A stretch of 64,000 bases of DNA, from NCBI GenBank assembly GCA_946531495.1, contig CAMNAQ010000003.1:1-64000 (forward strand). Reading direction: 5' to 3'. The stretch comes from an uncultured Lachnospiraceae bacterium. Lineage in GTDB: Bacteria; Bacillota; Clostridia; Lachnospirales; Lachnospiraceae. The first letter of the stretch is position 1; each line of letters starts with the position of its first letter. The position numbers and the translations under genes are program-made. This document shows, one piece after another, positions 59,413-64,000 of the stretch. The notes under the pieces were generated by a model. That model did not search any database. It had not been told where the DNA came from and saw nothing but the letters and a program-made list of their open reading frames with translations.

Positions 59413-60525
59413 ATGAAAGCATATGTATTGAACGGAATAGGTGATATAGCTCTCAGAGATGCCAAAACCCCTGAACTTGACGGGAGTGGCATAAAGGGAC
59501 ATAACGGGCAGACATCCGTAGCTGATGATGACTGCGTAATAGTAAGGGTAAAAGCTGCAGGTATATGCGGGTCCGATATCCCAAGGATATATAAAACAGG
59601 CGCATATCATCATCCGCTGATACCCGGACATGAATTCAGCGGAGAGGTCGCGGATGCCGGGAGGAATGTTAAGGATTTCGGCGCAGGTGCAAGAGTCGGA
59701 ATTTTCCCTCTGATACCCTGCCAAAAATGCAGGCCCTGCATTTCGGGTCATTATGAGATGTGCAGGAATTACAATTATCTTGGATCAAGGTGCGACGGAG
59801 GCTTTGCCGAATATGTAAAGGTTCCGGCTGGCAGCCTTATCGCACTTCCGGATAATGTTTCCTTTGAGCAGGCTGCAATGCTTGAACCGATGTCTGTTGC
59901 AATGCATGCCATAAGGCAGTGCGGTATGGACACCTGTCCTTCGGATGAAAAGAAAAATATCCCGATAGCGATATGCGGAATGGGAACTATAGGACTTCTG
60001 ACGCTCATGCATTTGAAGGGTATGGGATATGAGAATATCTTCTGTATAGGAAATAAACCCTTTCAGCGTGAAACAGTATCGAACCTTGGTATAGATGATC
60101 TTCATTATCTTGATTCAAAAGAAAGCGACGTGCCGGAAAAGATAAAGGAACTGACAGACGGTGAAGGCGCAGCATATTTTTTTGAATGTGTCGGAAGGAA
60201 TGAATCCGTATCGCTTGCGCTTAACTGCCTTGGGCCTTCTGGAAGGCTTCAGCTTGTGGGGAATCCGGCTTCCGATATGAGTTTTGCCAAGGATCTTTAC
60301 TGGAAGATACTAAGGCAGCAGTTTATTGTGACCGGTACATGGAACTCTTCATACAGGCATTCGAAGGATGATGACTGGCACATGGTGGTATCTGCTCTTG
60401 AAAACGGAAGGATCGTTCCTCAAAGCTTCATCACGCATCTGCTCGGATTTGAAGATCTGGGAAAAGGATTTGAGATGATGCGGGATAAAACAGAGAATTA
60501 CATTAAGGTAATGTGCCATATATAA
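59413..60525 (+). CDS. zinc-dependent polyol(-phosphate) dehydrogenase (GatD/TarJ-like)
   Basis: GICGSDIPRIYKTGAYHHPLIPGHEFSGEV, CQKCRPCISGHYEMC, GSRCDGGFAEYV. Confidence 0.88.
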   Translation: MKAYVLNGIGDIALRDAKTPELDGSGIKGHNGQTSVADDDCVIVRVKAAGICGSDIPRIYKTGAYHHPLIPGHEFSGEVADAGRNVKDFGAGARVGIFPLIPCQKCRPCISGHYEMCRNYNYLGSRCDGGFAEYVKVPAGSLIALPDNVSFEQAAMLEPMSVAMHAIRQCGMDTCPSDEKKNIPIAICGMGTIGLLTLMHLKGMGYENIFCIGNKPFQRETVSNLGIDDLHYLDSKESDVPEKIKELTDGEGAAYFFECVGRNESVSLALNCLGPSGRLQLVGNPASDMSFAKDLYWKILRQQFIVTGTWNSSYRHSKDDDWHMVVSALENGRIVPQSFITHLLGFEDLGKGFEMMRDKTENYIKVMCHI

Positions 60526-60560
60526 AGCTGCCGGTCTGCTGATGGTTTGCGATAAAGATC

Positions 60561-61952
60561 ATGATAAACGGATATGAAGCATCAAAAGGAATAGGGATAG
60601 GAATTGCCGTGATACTCCAAAGCAGTGATGTATCAGGCTCTGACAGTATGCCCGGGATCACTTCGGATATCTTATCGGGCGTAAAACCCGGATCGGTCAT
60701 CGTTGCCCGCGTTCTTACTCCGGCTGCCATTTCCATGCTGAGAGATATAAAGCCTGCGGCCATAGTCTGCGAGACCGGCGGTCTTACCTCTCATTCGGCG
60801 CTTGTTGCCAAATCCTTTGGAATACCTGCGGTATACGGTGCCATCGGAGCAACGGACATCATACATGAAGGCGATACCGTGATAGTTGACGGTATACGGG
60901 GATTTGTATACGAAAGACCCGATAATTCGCTCGTTGAGGAATTCACCGCCAGAAAAAGAGAATTTATAAAGGAACGTACTGACCTTGAACGCTTTCGCGG
61001 GATGAAGACGAAGATGGCTGACGGAAGTTCGGCTGAGATCCTGTGTAATGTGGGTGATGTGGTCGGAGTGATGAATGCCATTGATAACGGTGCGGAAGGG
61101 ATAGGGCTTTACAGGACCGAGAACTATTTTTCGGGAATGAAAAATGCTCCCACCGAAGATGAACAGACCGCCAATTATTCCAGGGTTGCAAGGGCAATGG
61201 AAGGATTTGAAGTGGTCATCAGGACACTTGATATCGGTGGCGACAAAAGGCTCCCGTTCATGCCTCAGGAGCATGAGGAGAATCCTTTTCTGGGCTTTAG
61301 AGCCATAAGATACAGCCTTGGAAATAAGCCGTTTTTTTCGACACAGTTAAGAGCAATCCTCAGATCCGCTGCTTCCGGAAATGTGTCCGTACTGATCCCC
61401 ATGGTCACATGCGTTGAGGAGATCCGTGAGCTTAGGGCTCTTATTCAGGAGCTCTGCTCGGATATGAGGGATGAGGGTGCGGTCTTTAATGATGATATGA
61501 AGATCGGAGTGATGGTCGAGACTCCCGCTGCTGCGGAGATTTCCGACCTTTTGGCGGGAGAGTGCGATTTTTTCTCGATCGGTACCAATGACCTTGTACA
61601 GTATACGATGTGTGCAGACAGGGGTGACGGCAGGCTTTCCTACCTTCAGTCCGTGACACAGCCGCCTGTGCTCAGGCTGATAGAGCGTACGATCAAAAAC
61701 GGCCTGTCTGCGGGTATTCCGGTTTCCGTCTGCGGAGAAGCCGCTTCAGATCCGGAGATCATACCGGTCCTTGCAGGCTTCGGATGCAGGCGTTTCAGCG
61801 TCGATCCTCTTTCTGTCCCCGAGGTCAGGAGAACTCTTTCGGAATGGACTTTGAAGGAGGCAGAGGAGCTTGCCATGGAAATAATGAAGATGCCCTCGGA
61901 TCATGAGATAAGACAGCGCTTAAAAAGTGCTTTGAAACATGGAAAGGCATAA
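60561..61952 (+). CDS. PTS enzyme I-like PEP-utilizing protein lacking the HPr-binding domain
   Basis: GGLTSHSALVAKS phospho-His, GIGLYRTENYF, RTLDIGGDK, GTNDLVQYTMCADRG, VCGEAASD; only about 30 aa separate the N-terminal strand from the phospho-His domain. Confidence 0.88.
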   Translation: MINGYEASKGIGIGIAVILQSSDVSGSDSMPGITSDILSGVKPGSVIVARVLTPAAISMLRDIKPAAIVCETGGLTSHSALVAKSFGIPAVYGAIGATDIIHEGDTVIVDGIRGFVYERPDNSLVEEFTARKREFIKERTDLERFRGMKTKMADGSSAEILCNVGDVVGVMNAIDNGAEGIGLYRTENYFSGMKNAPTEDEQTANYSRVARAMEGFEVVIRTLDIGGDKRLPFMPQEHEENPFLGFRAIRYSLGNKPFFSTQLRAILRSAASGNVSVLIPMVTCVEEIRELRALIQELCSDMRDEGAVFNDDMKIGVMVETPAAAEISDLLAGECDFFSIGTNDLVQYTMCADRGDGRLSYLQSVTQPPVLRLIERTIKNGLSAGIPVSVCGEAASDPEIIPVLAGFGCRRFSVDPLSVPEVRRTLSEWTLKEAEELAMEIMKMPSDHEIRQRLKSALKHGKA

Positions 61953-61955
61953 GAA

Positions 61956-61985
61956 AAGCGGGATCGGATGATCCCGCTCTTTATT
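61956..61985. terminator. bidirectional terminator
   Basis: agcgggatc-ggat-gatcccgctctttatta between convergent genes. Confidence 0.75.
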
Positions 61986-62008
61986 ATATTATTCAGTTTT
62001 TTCATTAT

Positions 62009-63571
62009 TCAGGTATATGAATCCCCGGAAAAACTGATGCCTTCTCCGGAAATGCCTTCGCTGCTTCCGTCTTTTTCTTCATCTGCTGCGCCGCTCAGTA
62101 TCTTTTCAAGCTCTTCTGCAGAGAGGTTTTCAAAATGACTTTCTCCGTCCTCATCAGGTCCTGCGTGGTGCTCTTTTGCACCTTCGGAGATCGTTTGCAG
62201 CAGCTTGTCGATTTCCGTGATCTCGCTGTCTTCTGCTTCGCCTTCAGAGTCTAAAGTGCTTACAACCCTGTTCCTTCCGTTGTTTTTCGCATAATACAGC
62301 TTGTCATCCGCGCTCTTTATAAGGGAGTCGACGCTTTCTTCCTTGTCCCATTCGCTGACGCCGAAGCTCATGGTCACCTTGATGATGTAATTATCGTATC
62401 TGATCTCCATGGCGCGGATCTTGTCGAGCAGTCCCCAGAGGGAATTTTCGGCCATTATGAGGCTGGTCCTGTCGAATACCATCAGGAATTCCTCGCCGCC
62501 CCATCTTGCGACAAAACCGCAGTTTTTCATGTGTTCCCTTATGGTATCCGCAACCCTGACAAGGACATCGTCACCTGCATCATGACCGTATGTATCATTG
62601 ACGTGCTTGAAGAAATCGATATCGCCGATACTGATGCAGAAGGATTCGCTTGAATTCTTTGCTTTTCCGATTATCGGTCCAAGCTTTCTCTGTGCGGAGC
62701 GCCTGTTAAAAAGCCCTGTCAGAGGATCGGATTCCATCATATTTCTCATTGAACGCTGGAGAGTCAGGACGTTCTGACCCATCTCACCGAGCTCGTCATG
62801 GCGTCTCAGGACGCTCTCTTCAAGCATTGCTGTCTCATTTCCGGAGGAGGACTCCTTTATGAACCGGAAAATACTCTCTATGGAGTGGGCCATTGGCTTG
62901 GAAATCCTTATTACAATAAATACCATGAGGATCGTCAGGACAACGGCGGTAACGGCAAGCATGATGATGTAGTTCAGGATTATCCTGTTTACATCGGATG
63001 CGGGACGCGCTGCTGCGATGACTCCCTGGATATTGCCGTGGCTCGAAACCAGAGGCATATAGTATGTGAAATACGGCTTTCCGAAGATGATCGTATTGTG
63101 ATAGAAGGCTTCGTTCCCTTCCTCGTACACATTTTTGTAAATCTGGGATGCGATACCTGTTCCGACCATACGCGCACCGTTTTCATCCGTAAGGGTGGTG
63201 AGGATACGGGTATCCTTGTAAAAAACTGATATTTCAAGACCGGTGGCATCCTTTATCATGTCGGGTACGGAATAATCCATCGTTATATCCGAATTTCCCT
63301 TATAAAGAAATAAAGAATCGCTTCCGGTAAGTCTGTAGTCGCCGGAATAGTTGGCATCCATCAGAAGAACCGTGCTGCGGCAGGCATCACGGAGCTCTTT
63401 TTCGGACGATTCATACATCAGATTGGTAAGAAAGGGAATCCCGATAAATGTGATCATCAGGGCAAAAAGCACCACGGGTATTATCGCAAGGGCATACATA
63501 TGCCCGGAAATAGTACCTTTTCTCGTCCGTTTTACCATTTTTTCTTTTTTCTTGGGAGTTTTTTTGGCCAC
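62009..63571 (-). CDS. diguanylate cyclase (Cache-like sensor, HAMP-like, GGDEF)
   Basis: DPLTGLFNRRSAQRKL, IGDIDFFKHVNDTYGHDAGDDVL, RWGGEEFLMVF. Confidence 0.92.
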   Translation of the reverse strand: MAKKTPKKKEKMVKRTRKGTISGHMYALAIIPVVLFALMITFIGIPFLTNLMYESSEKELRDACRSTVLLMDANYSGDYRLTGSDSLFLYKGNSDITMDYSVPDMIKDATGLEISVFYKDTRILTTLTDENGARMVGTGIASQIYKNVYEEGNEAFYHNTIIFGKPYFTYYMPLVSSHGNIQGVIAAARPASDVNRIILNYIIMLAVTAVVLTILMVFIVIRISKPMAHSIESIFRFIKESSSGNETAMLEESVLRRHDELGEMGQNVLTLQRSMRNMMESDPLTGLFNRRSAQRKLGPIIGKAKNSSESFCISIGDIDFFKHVNDTYGHDAGDDVLVRVADTIREHMKNCGFVARWGGEEFLMVFDRTSLIMAENSLWGLLDKIRAMEIRYDNYIIKVTMSFGVSEWDKEESVDSLIKSADDKLYYAKNNGRNRVVSTLDSEGEAEDSEITEIDKLLQTISEGAKEHHAGPDEDGESHFENLSAEELEKILSGAADEEKDGSSEGISGEGISFSGDSYT

Positions 63572-63648
63572 GCCTCAGACCTCCACACTGAAATCATTTA
63601 TATTATATATTTTGGCGTCTCAAAAAACAATCCAAAGCCCCGTTAATA

Positions 63649-63677
63649 TTGACATTACGGCGGTTTTCAACTAAAAT
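63649..63677 (+). promoter_or_regulatory. ileS promoter
   Basis: TTGACA, 17-bp spacer, TAAAAT. Confidence 0.65.
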
Positions 63678-63711
63678 CACGTGAGATGACGTTTATATCG
63701 AAAATGAAGCG

Positions 63712-63746
63712 AGACCTCGCTCTTTCCAGGGTGAGGTTTGTTTTTT
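63712..63746 (+). terminator. leader terminator/attenuator upstream of ileS
   Basis: agacctcgctc...gggtgaggttt stem then TTTTTT, between promoter and start codon. Confidence 0.55.
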
Positions 63747-63764
63747 CATTACTTAGGAGGAATT

Positions 63765-64000
63765 ATGTACAAGCAGGTTAGTTCTGACCTTTCCTTTACA
63801 CAGAGGGAAGCTGAAGTCGAAAAGTTCTGGAATGATAATGATATCTTCCAAAAGAGCATAGATTCCCGCAAGGAAGGACCGGTATATACATTCTACGACG
63901 GACCGCCTACCGCAAACGGTAAGCCTCATATCGGCCATGTGGAGACCAGGACTATCAAGGACATGATTCCCAGATACCGTACGATGAAGGGATATCAGGT
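63765..64000 (+). CDS. ileS: isoleucyl-tRNA synthetase (5' part, truncated by window)
   Basis: MYKQVSSDLSFTQREAEVEKFWNDNDIFQKS...FYDGPPTANGKPHIGH; ATG after taggagg. Confidence 0.88.
   Translation, partial: MYKQVSSDLSFTQREAEVEKFWNDNDIFQKSIDSRKEGPVYTFYDGPPTANGKPHIGHVETRTIKDMIPRYRTMKGYQ

Overview
The window looks like a Firmicutes chromosome segment, probably Lachnospiraceae/Butyrivibrio-like (inferred from gene content and style, not searched). Bases 1 to ~13.5 kb are AT-rich and accessory-like: an ECF sigma factor coupled to a membrane-anchored serpin, a lipoprotein run, a two-component system, a putative DUF6076 protein, and an xis/int pair abutting an intact tRNA-Ser(CGA). A 40-nt half of a second tRNA-Ser lies just beyond that tRNA. 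From 14.2 kb onward the DNA is more GC-rich: a large carbohydrate ABC-transporter operon with two [TM-TM-ATPase] modules; a cobalamin-riboswitch-controlled DUF4430/ECF S-component locus; glgX and pgi; a D-Asp-ligase-like/racemase/MurE-like trio; a CpsBCD-like exopolysaccharide regulatory cluster with an EAL protein; trkA/trkH; 1-phosphofructokinase plus a PTS enzyme I interrupted by an in-frame TGA; glycosyltransferases; a copA with a fused copZ-like domain behind an internal Shine-Dalgarno; a candidate CDP-polyol module followed by an enzyme-I paralog lacking the HPr-binding domain; a diguanylate cyclase; and the 5' end of ileS. Best candidates for undescribed biology: the [TM-TM-ATPase]x2 ABC operon, the HPr-domain-less enzyme I beside the polyol genes, the sigma/serpin pair, the copA-copZ nested gene, and the B12-riboswitch DUF4430 locus. 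Family calls come from reading motifs in the translations; no database search was run.
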